Shown piece by piece: positions 9,109-18,157 of a DNA stretch of 64,000 bases (within the stretch, counting starts at the first letter, position 1; every line of letters begins with the position of its first letter). The position numbers and the translations under genes are program-made. Location of the stretch: assembly GCF_014649335.1 (NCBI RefSeq), contig NZ_BMSV01000013.1, positions 109,456-173,455 of the forward strand, in the 5' to 3' direction. Under the pieces are notes generated by a model. That model was not told the origin of the DNA. It ran no database searches and saw only the letters and a list, made by a program, of their open reading frames with translations. Source of the DNA: Streptomyces roseolilacinus (GTDB lineage: Bacteria; Actinomycetota; Actinomycetes; Streptomycetales; Streptomycetaceae).

Positions 9109-9968
9109 GAGGCGGCGCCCTCGACGGCGCGGGCCACGCGGACCGCGTCCGCCGTCGCCCGCACCTCGTGGACGCGCACGGCCCAGGCGCCCTCGTGGGC
9201 GGCGATTGCGGAGACCGCGGCCGTCGCGGCGTCCCGCTCCCGCGCCGGCGGCGGGGTGTGCCCCTCCCCGGCCAGCACGCGGCCCAGGAACCGCTTCCGG
9301 GAGGCGGCGACCAGCAGGGGCCGCCCGAGGGCCCGCAGCTCCGCCAGGTGCGCCACGAGGGCCAGGTCGTGCTCGGCCTGCTTGGCGAAGCCCAGGCCGG
9401 GGTCGACGATGAGCCGTTCGGGGGCGATGCCGCCCGCGACGACGGCCTCCACGCGCGCGCGGACCTCCGCGACGACCTCGGCGACCACGTCGTCGTACAC
9501 GGCGAGGTCGTTCATGCCCGCGCTGAAGCCGCGCCAGTGCATCACGACGAACGGCACCCCGGCGGCGGCGACGGACGGGACCATGTCCGGGTCGGCCAGG
9601 CCGCCGCTGACGTCGTTGACGAGCGCGGCGCCCGCCTCCACCGCCCGGCGGGCGACCGACGCGCGCATCGTGTCGACGGAGACGACGACCCCTTCCGAGG
9701 CCAGGCCCCGCACGACCGGCACGACCCGCCGCAGCTCCTCGTCCTCGTCCACCCGGCTGGCGCCCGGCCGCGTCGACTCCCCGCCGACGTCCACCAGGTC
9801 CGCGCCCTGGGCGACCAGCTCCAGGCCGTGCTTGACGGCGGCGGTGGTGTCGAACCAGCGCCCGCCGTCGGAGAAGGAGTCGGGCGTCACGTTGACGACG
9901 CCCATGACCGCACAGCGGTCCCACTCCGGCAGTCCCTGGACCGTGCCCCGTCCGCGCAACGTACTCAT
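9105..9968 (-). CDS. folP: Dihydropteroate synthase
   Basis: FolP joins hydroxymethyl-dihydropterin pyrophosphate with p-aminobenzoate and is the sulfonamide target. The 287-residue TIM barrel begins with the pterin-site signature VMGVVNVTPDSFSDGG, followed by DVGGESTRPGA and, further on, the DPGLGFAK loop. It is the first gene of the overlapping folP-NTF2-folB-folK set. The ATG at 9968 is preceded at -12 to -7 by TAGGCT, so the mRNA is probably leaderless. Confidence 0.96.
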   Translation of the reverse strand: MSTLRGRGTVQGLPEWDRCAVMGVVNVTPDSFSDGGRWFDTTAAVKHGLELVAQGADLVDVGGESTRPGASRVDEDEELRRVVPVVRGLASEGVVVSVDTMRASVARRAVEAGAALVNDVSGGLADPDMVPSVAAAGVPFVVMHWRGFSAGMNDLAVYDDVVAEVVAEVRARVEAVVAGGIAPERLIVDPGLGFAKQAEHDLALVAHLAELRALGRPLLVAASRKRFLGRVLAGEGHTPPPARERDAATAAVSAIAAHEGAWAVRVHEVRATADAVRVARAVEGAAS

Positions 9969-9974
9969 GCCCCC

Positions 9975-9980
9975 AGCCTA
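9975..9980 (-). promoter_or_regulatory. Leaderless -10 hexamer TAGGCT for folP
   Basis: On the minus strand TAGGCT ends six bases before the folP ATG, with a G-run between. This is the spacing of leaderless streptomycete promoters; no -35 was assigned. The GGGGGC spacer could also act as a weak ribosome-binding site on a longer transcript. Confidence 0.5.
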
Positions 9981-10066
9981 GGCCCGTACGGGGAGCGCGG
10001 CGCCGACCGGGCCGGGCCCCGGGCCCCGGCCGGGCGGCGCCCCGCCGCGGGGGCGCGGGCGGTGCC

Positions 10067-11905
10067 TCAGGCCGCGCGCACGCCCTGCTCGGGCGTGGCG
10101 GGGGCGAGGTGGGCGCAGGGGCGGGCCGGGCGGCCGGCGCGGCGGCGGAACGGGCGGGGCGGGACGACGTTCACGAAGCCCTCGGCCTGCATCGCGGCGA
10201 AGCCGATGCGGGGCAGGTCGCGGGTGTTGCGGTACACGACGAAGCGGGGCTCCCAGCGCGGCTGGAACTTCGCGTTGAACTTGTACAGCGACTCGATCTG
10301 GAACCAGCGGGACAGGAAGACCAGCAGCCCGCGCCACACCCGCAGGACCGGGCCCGCGCCCAGCTTCTCGCCGCGGGCCAGCGCCGAGCGGAACATCGCG
10401 AAGTTCAGCGACACCCGCGCCACGCCCAGCTTCGGGGACGCCTGGAGGGCGGCGACGATCAGCAGCTCGTTCATGCCGGGGTCGGCGGACCGGTCGCGGC
10501 GCATCAGCTCCAGGGACATGCCGTCCGGCCCCCACGGCACGAAGTGGATGATCGCCTTCAGGTCGCCGTACGGGGACGTGTCCGCCGTGTCGTCCGCCTT
10601 GTGGGCGGTCGCGATGACCGCGTCGCCGTCCGCCGGGTCCCCGACGCGGCCCAGGGCCATGGAGAAGCCGCGCTCGGTGTCGGTGCCCCGCCAGTCGGCC
10701 GCGGCCCGCCGTATGCGCTCCAGCTCGCCGTCCGACAGGTCACGGGCACGCCGCACCCGGGTCTCGTAGCCGTTGCGCTCGATGCGCTTGACCATCTGGC
10801 GCACGTTCCGCATCGCGCGCCCGGAGAGCGAGAAATCCGCGACCTCCACCACCGCCTCGTCGCCCAGCTCCAGCGCGTCCAGACCGGTCTCGCGGGTCCA
10901 CACCTGGCCGCCGGTCTCGGAGCAGCCCATGACGGCGGGGGTCCAGGAGTGCGCCTTGGCCTCGTCCATGAACCGCTCGATGGCGCCCGGCCAGGCCTCC
11001 ACGTCCCCGATGGGGTCGCCGCTGGCCAGCATCACCCCGGAGACGACGCGGTACGTGACGGCGGCCTTGCCGCTCGGGGAGAAGACGACCGCCTTGTCGC
11101 GGCGGAGCGCGAAGTGGCCCAGCGAGTCCCGGCCGCCGTGCCTGGCGAGCAGTTCCCGCAGCCGGGCCTCGTCCTCCTCGGTGAGCCGGGCGACCGGGTG
11201 CTCGGGGCGGAACGCCAGGTAGACGGTGGTGACCGCGGTGAGCAGGCCGAGCGCGCCGAGCGAGTAGCCGACCGTCCAGGACACGCTGCCGCCGTACCCG
11301 ACGGGCCCCTCGACGCCGAACAGGCCGAGCAGGACGTGCTCCAGCCGGTCGCTGAGGCTCGGGTCGCCGATGACCTTGCGGGGGTGGGCGCTCACGATGA
11401 CCAGGCCCAGGCCCAGCGAACCGGCGCCCATGAGGACGAAGTTGGCCAGCGCCCGCCAGCGGCTGCGCGGGTCCGGCAGCGCCGCGAACTCCTTGCGGTG
11501 CCGCAGCAGCAGCGCCAGCAGGGCCAGCGACAGCAGCGCGCCGACGACGGAGTGGCGGTACAGGAACTGCGCCACCGCCCCGGCCGGGAGCAGGACCACC
11601 GCGGCCCGCCAGGCGCGGCGCTTGTGGCGCTTCAGGCCGTGCGCGAGCAGGAGCAGCAGTACGCCGGCGCTGAGGGACAGCGCGGCGGACAGCGGGCCGA
11701 GCGTGCCGGGCAGGACCTCCACCAGGTCGTGGAACCGGCTCGCCCGGAAGCGGGGGAACACCCCGGCGGCGATGTCGATCAGACCGATGAACGTACAGGC
11801 CGTGCCGACGAGCGAGGGCACCTTCTCGGCACGCGGTCCGCGCAGGACCCGGCGTACCCGAGTCGGAACCGATGCCGACTTATCCCCATCTACCGTGACA
11901 GACAT
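10067..11905 (-). CDS. DUF2156 phosphatidylglycerol lysyltransferase-like membrane protein
   Basis: The 612-residue protein has an N-terminal block of six or seven transmembrane helices (about residues 25-250) and a soluble C-terminal GNAT-fold DUF2156 domain. This is the layout of MprF and of the membrane half of mycobacterial LysX, which transfer lysine or other aminoacyl groups from tRNA to phosphatidylglycerol. Motifs include VVSGVMLASGDPIGD and the substrate-loop region DGMSLELMRRD. I use ATG at 11905; an ATG 22 codons upstream is less likely. Substrate specificity cannot be read from the sequence. Confidence 0.85.
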   Translation of the reverse strand: MSVTVDGDKSASVPTRVRRVLRGPRAEKVPSLVGTACTFIGLIDIAAGVFPRFRASRFHDLVEVLPGTLGPLSAALSLSAGVLLLLLAHGLKRHKRRAWRAAVVLLPAGAVAQFLYRHSVVGALLSLALLALLLRHRKEFAALPDPRSRWRALANFVLMGAGSLGLGLVIVSAHPRKVIGDPSLSDRLEHVLLGLFGVEGPVGYGGSVSWTVGYSLGALGLLTAVTTVYLAFRPEHPVARLTEEDEARLRELLARHGGRDSLGHFALRRDKAVVFSPSGKAAVTYRVVSGVMLASGDPIGDVEAWPGAIERFMDEAKAHSWTPAVMGCSETGGQVWTRETGLDALELGDEAVVEVADFSLSGRAMRNVRQMVKRIERNGYETRVRRARDLSDGELERIRRAAADWRGTDTERGFSMALGRVGDPADGDAVIATAHKADDTADTSPYGDLKAIIHFVPWGPDGMSLELMRRDRSADPGMNELLIVAALQASPKLGVARVSLNFAMFRSALARGEKLGAGPVLRVWRGLLVFLSRWFQIESLYKFNAKFQPRWEPRFVVYRNTRDLPRIGFAAMQAEGFVNVVPPRPFRRRAGRPARPCAHLAPATPEQGVRAA

Positions 11906-12065
11906 GGCTTCCCGTGGCTCTGCGAGAGATTGACGCGTCCCTTCGGCCCGAACGGCGCCGGGGCCGGACAACCGGACGATGTGCGCCCTCTAGGACGGCG
12001 CGTCCGGGCGGAGGGTTCACTCGCGCCCCGGAAAATCTCGACGAAGAAGAAGGCTTGGACGACGC

Positions 12066-13178
12066 ATGGGTCTCACCAGCAACAAGGTCCTGGCGCTGGC
12101 CGTCCTCGTGGCCGTCGCGCTGTTCGCGGTCACGGTGTGGCTGTGGCCGCGGCTCGCCCGGCGGTCCTGGCGCGCCGTGCTCGGCAGGGTCGGACTGCTC
12201 CTGGCGACCCAGCTGTCGCTGTTCGCGGCCGTGGGCCTCGCCGCGAACAACTACTTCCTCTTCTACGGCTCCTGGGCGGACCTCCTGGGCCGGGAGCAGG
12301 AGCTGGGCGTGGTCGTCGACCACGCGGCGGGCGGCGACCGCGTCAAGGTCGTGGAGAAGCGCCGGATGGACGTGCCGGGCGGCCAGGACCCGCAGATCGG
12401 CGGGCAGGTCCAGAAGGTCGTCATCTCGGGCGAGGAGTCGGGCATCGACAGCCCCGCCTACGTCTACCTGCCGCCGGAGTACTTCCAGCCCGCCCACGCC
12501 CGGCGCACCTTCCCCGCCGCCGTCGTCCTCACCGGCTACCCGGGCACCGCCGAGAACCTGCTCAAGGGCCTGCGCTACCCGCGCACCGCGTACGAGCAGG
12601 CCAAGGCCGGGAGGATGCAGCCGATGATCCTGGTGATGCTCCGCCCGACCGTCGCGCCGCCGCGGGACACCGAGTGCGTGGACGTGCCGGGCGGGCCGCG
12701 GACGGAGACGTACTTCGCCCGGGACCTGCCGAAGGCGGTCTCGGAGACGTACCGGGTGGGCCGGGCGGCGCGGAACTGGGGGTTCATCGGCAACTCGACC
12801 GGCGGGTACTGCGCGCTGAAGATCGCGCTGCACCACCCGGACCGGTTCGCGGCCGGCGCGGGCCTCTCGGCGTACTACAAGGCGGCCGAGGACGTCACGA
12901 CCGGCGACCTGTTCAAGGGTGACGCGGGGCTGCGCAACCGGGCCGACCTGCTGTGGAGCCTCGACCACCTGCCGCAGGGCAGGTCGTCGTTCCTGGTCAC
13001 CACCTCCCGGCAGGGCGAGGGGAACCTGAAGGGGACGCGGGAGTTCGTCGGGAAGGTGAAGGCCCCCGCGCGCGTGTCGTCGATCACGCTGGACAGCGGC
13101 GGCCACAACTTCGGCACCTGGAACCGCGAGGTACCGCCCGCCCTGGTCTGGCTGGGCGGGCGCCTCAGCGCGGCGTGA
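12066..13178 (+). CDS. Esterase-family alpha/beta hydrolase, membrane-anchored
   Basis: The 370-residue protein starts with two hydrophobic segments (about 7-28 and 38-60), then an extracellular alpha/beta hydrolase of the esterase D/antigen 85 type. The nucleophile elbow is GNSTGGYCAL, and a late SGGHNFGTW segment may hold the catalytic His. Likely substrates are cell-surface esters, but none is known. The gene is divergent from the DUF2156 gene (160 bp apart), and its 3' end overlaps the ABC ATPase gene on the other strand by 14 bp. Confidence 0.85.
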   Translation: MGLTSNKVLALAVLVAVALFAVTVWLWPRLARRSWRAVLGRVGLLLATQLSLFAAVGLAANNYFLFYGSWADLLGREQELGVVVDHAAGGDRVKVVEKRRMDVPGGQDPQIGGQVQKVVISGEESGIDSPAYVYLPPEYFQPAHARRTFPAAVVLTGYPGTAENLLKGLRYPRTAYEQAKAGRMQPMILVMLRPTVAPPRDTECVDVPGGPRTETYFARDLPKAVSETYRVGRAARNWGFIGNSTGGYCALKIALHHPDRFAAGAGLSAYYKAAEDVTTGDLFKGDAGLRNRADLLWSLDHLPQGRSSFLVTTSRQGEGNLKGTREFVGKVKAPARVSSITLDSGGHNFGTWNREVPPALVWLGGRLSAA

Positions 13179-14340
13179 CGCCGCCCACCGACCGGCGCAG
13201 CGCCTCGTGCAGCCGCTCCGGGGTGAGGACGCCCAGGTAGCGGCCGTCGCCGTCGGGGTCCACGACGGCGATCCAGCCCGCGTCGTACCGGAGCATCGCG
13301 GAGAACGCCTCCCGCAGGGACCCGCCCAGCGGGACCCGCGCCTCCATGGGCCGGGCGCCCTCCCGCACGGTGCGGGGCCGCCGGGCGGTGTCCTGCCCCG
13401 GTGCGGTGCCGTGGCCCGGTGCGGTGCCGTGCTCCCGGGTGGTGCCGTGCTCGCGGGCCGCCTCCGCGGCGCCCGGCAGCCAGCCGTACGGGCGGCCGTC
13501 GGCGTCGAGCACCACGGCCCGTGCGCCGTCCCGGGGGAGCGGGTCGTCGAGGCGCACGACGGGCGGCCGGTCGAGGTGGGCCTCCTCGACCGGGGTGACG
13601 GACAGCCGCCGCAGGGCGCGGTCGGCGCCCACGAAGTCCGCGACGTACGGGGTGGCCGGGGCGCCCAGCACGGTGGCGGGCGTGTCCAGCTGCTCGATCC
13701 TGCCGTGCCCGTACACGGCCATCCGGTCGCCGAGCCGGACCGCCTCCTCCAGGTCGTGCGTGACGAACAGGACCGTCTTGCGCATCCGGGACTGGAGCTT
13801 CAGGAACTCGCTCTGCAGCCGCTCGCGCACGACCGGGTCGACCGCGCCGAACGGCTCGTCCATCAGCAGGACCGGCGGGTCGGCCGCCAGGGCCCGGGCG
13901 ACGCCGACGCGCTGGCGCTGGCCGCCGGAGAGCTGGTCGGGGTAGCGGTCGCCGAAGGTGCGCGGGTCGAGGCCGACCAGGTCGAGCAGCTCCGCCGCGC
14001 GCGCGTGGGCCGCGGCGCGGCCGGTGCCCAGGAGGCGCGGCACGGTCGCCGTGTTCTCCAGGACCGTGCGGTGCGGGAAGAGGCCGACCTGCTGGATGAC
14101 GTACCCGATGCGGCGCCGCAGCTCCACGGGGTCGGTGGCGGTGACGTCCCGGCCGTCGACGAGGACGCGGCCCGAGGTCGGCTCGACGAGCCGGTTGACC
14201 ATCTTCATGGTGGTGGTCTTGCCGCAGCCGGACGGGCCGACGAGGGTGACCAGTTCGCCCTCCGCCACCTCGAACGACAGGTCGTCGACGGCCGTCGTGC
14301 CGTCCGCGTAGCGCTTGGTGACGTGTTCGAATCGGATCAC
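13165..14340 (-). CDS. Osmoprotectant-type ABC transporter ATP-binding protein with CBS region
   Basis: This 391-residue protein resembles OpuCA/ProV, the ATPase of glycine betaine/choline importers. Walker A is GPSGCGKTT, the signature is LSGGQRQRVGVARAL, and Walker B is VLLMDEPFGAVD. The C-terminal third has two CBS-like halves; between them is a tandem repeat of REHGT/APGHGT units encoded by 13400-13457, probably a disordered insertion. The GTG at 14340 follows GGGGGAG, a strong SD. The permeases and binding protein are divergent on the plus strand. Confidence 0.92.
   Translation of the reverse strand: MIRFEHVTKRYADGTTAVDDLSFEVAEGELVTLVGPSGCGKTTTMKMVNRLVEPTSGRVLVDGRDVTATDPVELRRRIGYVIQQVGLFPHRTVLENTATVPRLLGTGRAAAHARAAELLDLVGLDPRTFGDRYPDQLSGGQRQRVGVARALAADPPVLLMDEPFGAVDPVVRERLQSEFLKLQSRMRKTVLFVTHDLEEAVRLGDRMAVYGHGRIEQLDTPATVLGAPATPYVADFVGADRALRRLSVTPVEEAHLDRPPVVRLDDPLPRDGARAVVLDADGRPYGWLPGAAEAAREHGTTREHGTAPGHGTAPGQDTARRPRTVREGARPMEARVPLGGSLREAFSAMLRYDAGWIAVVDPDGDGRYLGVLTPERLHEALRRSVGGVTPR
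13400..13457. repeat. Tandem repeat of about 18 bp in the ABC ATPase gene
   Basis: About three units based on GGTGCGGTGCCGTG run head to tail inside the CBS-region coding sequence. They encode the repeated REHGT/APGHGT peptide and keep the frame. Confidence 0.8.
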
Positions 14341-14500
14341 TGCTCCCCCTTGTGGCGCGTGGTGGCGTTGAGGCCCATGGTGCCGGTTCGGAGCGTCTTC
14401 CGGGTGGTTGTCGGTGCCGGGCGTTAGGGTCGGTCCCGTCGAACACCACATCGACGGCGGGGGGTTGCCCCCGTCCGGAGAGCGGGGGAGGTGGGAAGCG

Positions 14501-15319
14501 ATGAGCGGCTGCCTGGCGGCCAACGACTGGATCTGCCCGGAGTACGTGCGCTCCCGTGCCCAGGAGCTCGCCGACGCGACCGTGCAGCACGTGTGGATCA
14601 CCGGGGTGTCGGTCCTCGTCGGGATCGCCGTCGCCTTCCCGCTGGCGCTGCTCGTGCGGGCCAGGCCGGCGTGGGGCGGGCCCGTGCTGGGGCTGACGAC
14701 CGTGCTGTACGCGGTCCCGTCGCTGGCGATGTTCTCGCTGCTGCTCCCGGTGTTCGGGCTGTCGGCGGCGCTGGTGGTGACGGGCCTGGTGCTGTACTCG
14801 CTGACGATCCTCGTCCGGAACGTCCTCGCCGGCCTCGCCGCCGTGCCCGCCGAGACGCGGGAGGCCGCCCGGGGGATGGGGTACGGGCCGGGCCGGATGC
14901 TGTGGGAGGTCGAACTGCCGCTGGCGCTGCCCGCGGTGCTGGCCGGGGTGCGGATGGCGACGGTGTCGACGGTCGCCCTGACCACCGTGGGCGCCCTGGT
15001 GGACTACGGCGGGCTGGGCACGCTGATCACCAGCGGACTCAAGAGCTTCTTCAAGGCCCAGGTGCTGACCGCGTCGGTGCTGTGCGTGCTGCTGGCGGTG
15101 ACCGCCGACGTGCTGCTGCTGGGCCTGCAGAGGCTGCTGACGCCGTGGACGCGGGTGGCGCGGGCGCGGTCGTCCCTTCCGATACCGGAGCGGCGACCGG
15201 TACCGGAGCCGCGACCGGCACTCCAGGAGCGACCGGCACTCCAGGAGCGACCGGTACCCCAGGAGCGGCCGGCGCCGGAGCGGCGGTCGGCGCCGGGTGG
15301 CGTCGGGAAGGCGGGCTGA
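14501..15319 (+). CDS. Osmoprotectant-type ABC transporter permease 1
   Basis: The 272-residue protein has five or six transmembrane helices and the binding-protein-dependent permease motif EAARGMGYGPGRMLWEVELPLALP (the EAA loop that contacts the ATPase). It resembles OpuCB/ProW. The tail after about residue 225 is a Pro/Glu/Arg-rich repeat (PALQERPALQERP) encoded by 15199-15290. I chose ATG at 14501, preceded by GGGGGAGGTGGGAAG, rather than an earlier GTG. The second permease starts 3 bp after the stop. Confidence 0.92.
   Translation: MSGCLAANDWICPEYVRSRAQELADATVQHVWITGVSVLVGIAVAFPLALLVRARPAWGGPVLGLTTVLYAVPSLAMFSLLLPVFGLSAALVVTGLVLYSLTILVRNVLAGLAAVPAETREAARGMGYGPGRMLWEVELPLALPAVLAGVRMATVSTVALTTVGALVDYGGLGTLITSGLKSFFKAQVLTASVLCVLLAVTADVLLLGLQRLLTPWTRVARARSSLPIPERRPVPEPRPALQERPALQERPVPQERPAPERRSAPGGVGKAG
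15199..15290. repeat. 18-bp tandem repeat encoding the permease tail
   Basis: Units close to GCGACCGGCACTCCAGGA recur at an 18-bp period and encode a six-residue peptide (xxxQER/P). Both this permease and its ATPase partner carry such in-frame repeats. Confidence 0.8.
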
Positions 15320-15322
15320 GCG

Positions 15323-16006
15323 ATGGGTGTGGTGGGCGACGCCTGGACGTGGCTGACGACCGGGGCCAACTGGCAGGGCGAGGCGGGGGTGTGGCACCGG
15401 CTGGGGGAGCACCTGTGGTTCAGCGGGGTGTCCCTGCTGGTCTCCTGCCTGATCGCGCTGCCCCTGGCGTTCTGGCTGGGCCACGTCGGCCGCGGCGGCG
15501 CCCTGGCGGTGAACGTGTCGAACGTCGGGCGGGCGGTCCCCACGCTGGCGGTGCTGGTGCTGCTGACGCTCACCCCGCTGGGCCGGCACGGCGGCGTGCC
15601 GACGGTCGTCGCGCTGGTGCTGTTCGCCGTGCCGCCGCTGCTGACCAACGCCTACCTGGGCATGCGGGAGGTGGACCGGGCGGTCGTCGAGGCGGCGCGC
15701 GGCATGGGGATGTCGGGCGGCCAGCTGTTCCGCACGGTCGAACTGCCGCTCGCGCTCCCGCTGGTGATGACCGGTCTGCGGCTGGCCGCCGTACAGGTGA
15801 TCGCCACGGCCACGCTCGCCGCGATGGCGGGGGAGGGCGGCCTGGGCCGGATCATCACCGCGGGTTTCCACACCTACGACACCGCGCAGGTGTTCGCGGG
15901 GGCGCTGCTCGTCGGTGCCCTCGCCCTGCTCGTGGAAGGCGTGCTGGTGGCGGCGGGCAGGGTGCTCGCAGGCCATGGACCGAACGGACGGAGACCCGAA
16001 TCGTGA
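15323..16006 (+). CDS. Osmoprotectant-type ABC transporter permease 2
   Basis: The 227-residue protein is a second OpuCB/OpuCD-like permease with five or six helices and its own EAA loop (EAARGMGMSGGQLFRTVELPLALP). A heterodimer with permease 1 is likely. Its stop at 16004-16006 overlaps the ATG of the lipoprotein gene by one base, so expression is probably coupled. Confidence 0.93.
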   Translation: MGVVGDAWTWLTTGANWQGEAGVWHRLGEHLWFSGVSLLVSCLIALPLAFWLGHVGRGGALAVNVSNVGRAVPTLAVLVLLTLTPLGRHGGVPTVVALVLFAVPPLLTNAYLGMREVDRAVVEAARGMGMSGGQLFRTVELPLALPLVMTGLRLAAVQVIATATLAAMAGEGGLGRIITAGFHTYDTAQVFAGALLVGALALLVEGVLVAAGRVLAGHGPNGRRPES

Positions 16007-16983
16007 TGAGTGGAAGCACCCGCCTGGCCGGCGCGGTCCTGGGCGCGCTCGCGCTGACCGGCGGGCTCGCCGCGTGCGGCGGCGGCAGCCTGGAGGAACG
16101 CGGCGGGGGCTCCGGCGGCCCGTCCGGCTCGGCGGCCGGGGGCACGGTGGTCGTCGGCTCGGCCGGCTTCACCGAGTCGCAGGTGCTCGCGGAGCTGTAC
16201 GCGGGCGTCCTCACCGACGCGGGGTACCGCGCGTCCATCCGGACGGTGGAGAACCGCGAACTGTACGAACCCGCCCTGGAGAAGGGCGAGATCGACGTCG
16301 TACCGGAATACGCGGCTACGCTTGCGGAATTCCTGAACGCGAAGGCGAACGGGCCGAAGGCGCCGGAGGAGAAGCCCGTCGCGTCCGCCGATGTGGCGGC
16401 CACCGTGGCCGCCCTGGAGAAGCTCGCGGCGCCGCGCGGACTGAAGGTCCTTCCGGCGGGTGGGGCCGTCGACCAGAACGCTTTCGCGGTGACCGGGGAA
16501 TTCGCGGCGCGGCACCAGCTGAAGACCCTTTCCGATCTCGGCCGTTCGAAGGTGAAGGTGAAGATCGCGGCGGGTGACGAGTGCGCCGTGCGGCCGTTCT
16601 GCGCGCCCGGTCTGAAGTCCGTCTACGGAATCGACGTGGCGGGCGTCGACCCCAAGGGCGTGGGCACGCCGCAGGCCAAGCAGGCCGTGAAGGACGGGGT
16701 CGACCAGCTCGTGCTCACCACGACGACGGACGCCACCCTCGACGCCTTCGGACTGGTGCTCCTGAAGGACGACAAAAAGCTGCAGAACGCCGACAACGTC
16801 CTGCCCGTCGTCAATGCCCGGGACGCCGGATCACCCGAGATCGCCGCCGCCCTCGGCAAGATCACCAAGACGCTGACGACCGCCGATCTGGTCGAGTTGA
16901 ACCGGAAGGTCGACGCCGAGCGCGCAAAGCCCGCCGACGTCGCGAAGGCTTACCTGGAGGAGAAGGGACTGATCGGCGGGTAA
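16006..16983 (+). CDS. Osmoprotectant-type substrate-binding lipoprotein
   Basis: The 325-residue protein has a lipoprotein signal ending LTGGLAAC, so Cys after cleavage is lipid-anchored outside the membrane. A Gly/Ser linker follows, then an OpuAC-type fold with VVVGSAGFTESQVLAELYAGVL, the region that usually shapes the quaternary-amine pocket. GTG at 16003 is an equally possible start. Choline, glycine betaine or a related compound is the likely substrate. Confidence 0.92.
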   Translation: MSGSTRLAGAVLGALALTGGLAACGGGSLEERGGGSGGPSGSAAGGTVVVGSAGFTESQVLAELYAGVLTDAGYRASIRTVENRELYEPALEKGEIDVVPEYAATLAEFLNAKANGPKAPEEKPVASADVAATVAALEKLAAPRGLKVLPAGGAVDQNAFAVTGEFAARHQLKTLSDLGRSKVKVKIAAGDECAVRPFCAPGLKSVYGIDVAGVDPKGVGTPQAKQAVKDGVDQLVLTTTTDATLDAFGLVLLKDDKKLQNADNVLPVVNARDAGSPEIAAALGKITKTLTTADLVELNRKVDAERAKPADVAKAYLEEKGLIGG

Positions 16984-17090
16984 CGGCGCCGGTACGGGGA
17001 AGTGGAGTGGTCGGCCCGGACGGATCGCGTGGGCAAAACATTGCCGGGCCGACACCCCAAAGGACTCACACGCAAGGTAAATTTCAGGCC

Positions 17091-18065
17091 ATGCCACGTG
17101 GACGCCACCGCCATTCCCCACCCCTGCACCGGCTGCTGCCGCCCTCCGCGGTGGCCGGCGCGTCCGTCGTCTGTGCCGGAGGCGCCTGGCTCCTGGCCGA
17201 CCCGCTCGGACTGCGCCTGCTCGTCGCCGCCGCGGCGGCGGTCGCCGTCACGGGCGCGGCCCTCATGCGCGCCTGGGACCGCACGGCCGGCCGGCGCGTC
17301 GCCGAGCTGACGCGCGCCCGCGCCAGCGACCAGTGGAAGACCGAGGAGCGCATAGCCGAACTGGAGGCCGACCTCGACGAGGCCCGCGAACTGCGCGCCA
17401 AACTCGACGCGAAGCTGCGCGCCAAGCGGGTCGAACTCGCCGGCCTCCGCAACGAGCACGCGGAACTGCTGCGCCGGTACGCCACCGCCGAGACGGAGCG
17501 CGCCAGCGCCCTGGAGGGACGCCGCCGGCTCGCCCTGGGCTCCGCCCCCGGCACCCCGGCGGGCGTTTCCGGTGCCCCGGCGGCCGCGTCCACGGCGCCG
17601 ACCCGGGAGGACTACGTCCGCGCCGCGCAGGCCCTCGGCCGCCTCACGCGCAACGCCGCCGCCCAGGAGGCCCGCGAGGCCGCCGAGGCCGCGTTCCGCC
17701 CCTCGGGCCCCACCGCCGGCGCGGCCGGGACGTCCGCCCTCGCGATGCGCCCCGTCCCCGCGGCGGCCACCGTCGTCCCGTACGCCGCCCAGCGCCGCTC
17801 CGTCCCGCGTCCCGTGGGCGGTTTCGACTTCTTCGGCACGCAGAAGGCGGCCCGCGGGCAGGGCGGCGGCAAGCCCGCCGCCATCGAGGCCGCCGTCCAG
17901 GACGAGGACCTGGCGGACGTCGTGGGCGAGGAGGCCCTGGCCGCCGCCGGTCCGGCCGGACGGCGGGACGGGGAGCAGGCCGTCGGCGAGGTCATCGACC
18001 TCACCGCGCACGACGAGACCGAGCAGCTCGACGTGGCCGGGCTGCGGAACGCGGTCAGCTCGTAG
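17091..18065 (+). CDS. Membrane-anchored coiled-coil protein of unknown function
   Basis: The 324-residue protein has two hydrophobic segments near residues 18-36 and 42-60, then a charged, heptad-like stretch (about 68-145, with TEERIAELEADLDEARELRAKLDAKLRAKR) and an Ala/Pro-rich, partly acidic tail. I do not recognise a catalytic domain. A TAAATT hexamer at -13 to -8 suggests a leaderless or very short leader. The coiled coil points to a structural or scaffolding role. It converges with nuoD2 across a strong hairpin. Confidence 0.75.
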   Translation: MPRGRHRHSPPLHRLLPPSAVAGASVVCAGGAWLLADPLGLRLLVAAAAAVAVTGAALMRAWDRTAGRRVAELTRARASDQWKTEERIAELEADLDEARELRAKLDAKLRAKRVELAGLRNEHAELLRRYATAETERASALEGRRRLALGSAPGTPAGVSGAPAAASTAPTREDYVRAAQALGRLTRNAAAQEAREAAEAAFRPSGPTAGAAGTSALAMRPVPAAATVVPYAAQRRSVPRPVGGFDFFGTQKAARGQGGGKPAAIEAAVQDEDLADVVGEEALAAAGPAGRRDGEQAVGEVIDLTAHDETEQLDVAGLRNAVSS

Positions 18066-18082
18066 GGCGCCCTCCACGGGCA

Positions 18083-18137
18083 CACGCGTGAGGACGGCGG
18101 CGGGGAACCCGGTTCCCCGCCGCCGTCCTCACGCGTG
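18083..18137. terminator. 26-bp perfect hairpin, bidirectional terminator
   Basis: The arms 18083-18108 and 18112-18137 are perfectly complementary, with a 3-base loop. The hairpin lies between the convergent coiled-coil gene and nuoD2, 18 and 21 bp from their stop codons, which fits a shared terminator. Confidence 0.85.
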
Positions 18138-18157
18138 CGGCGCCCGCCCGCCGGCGC

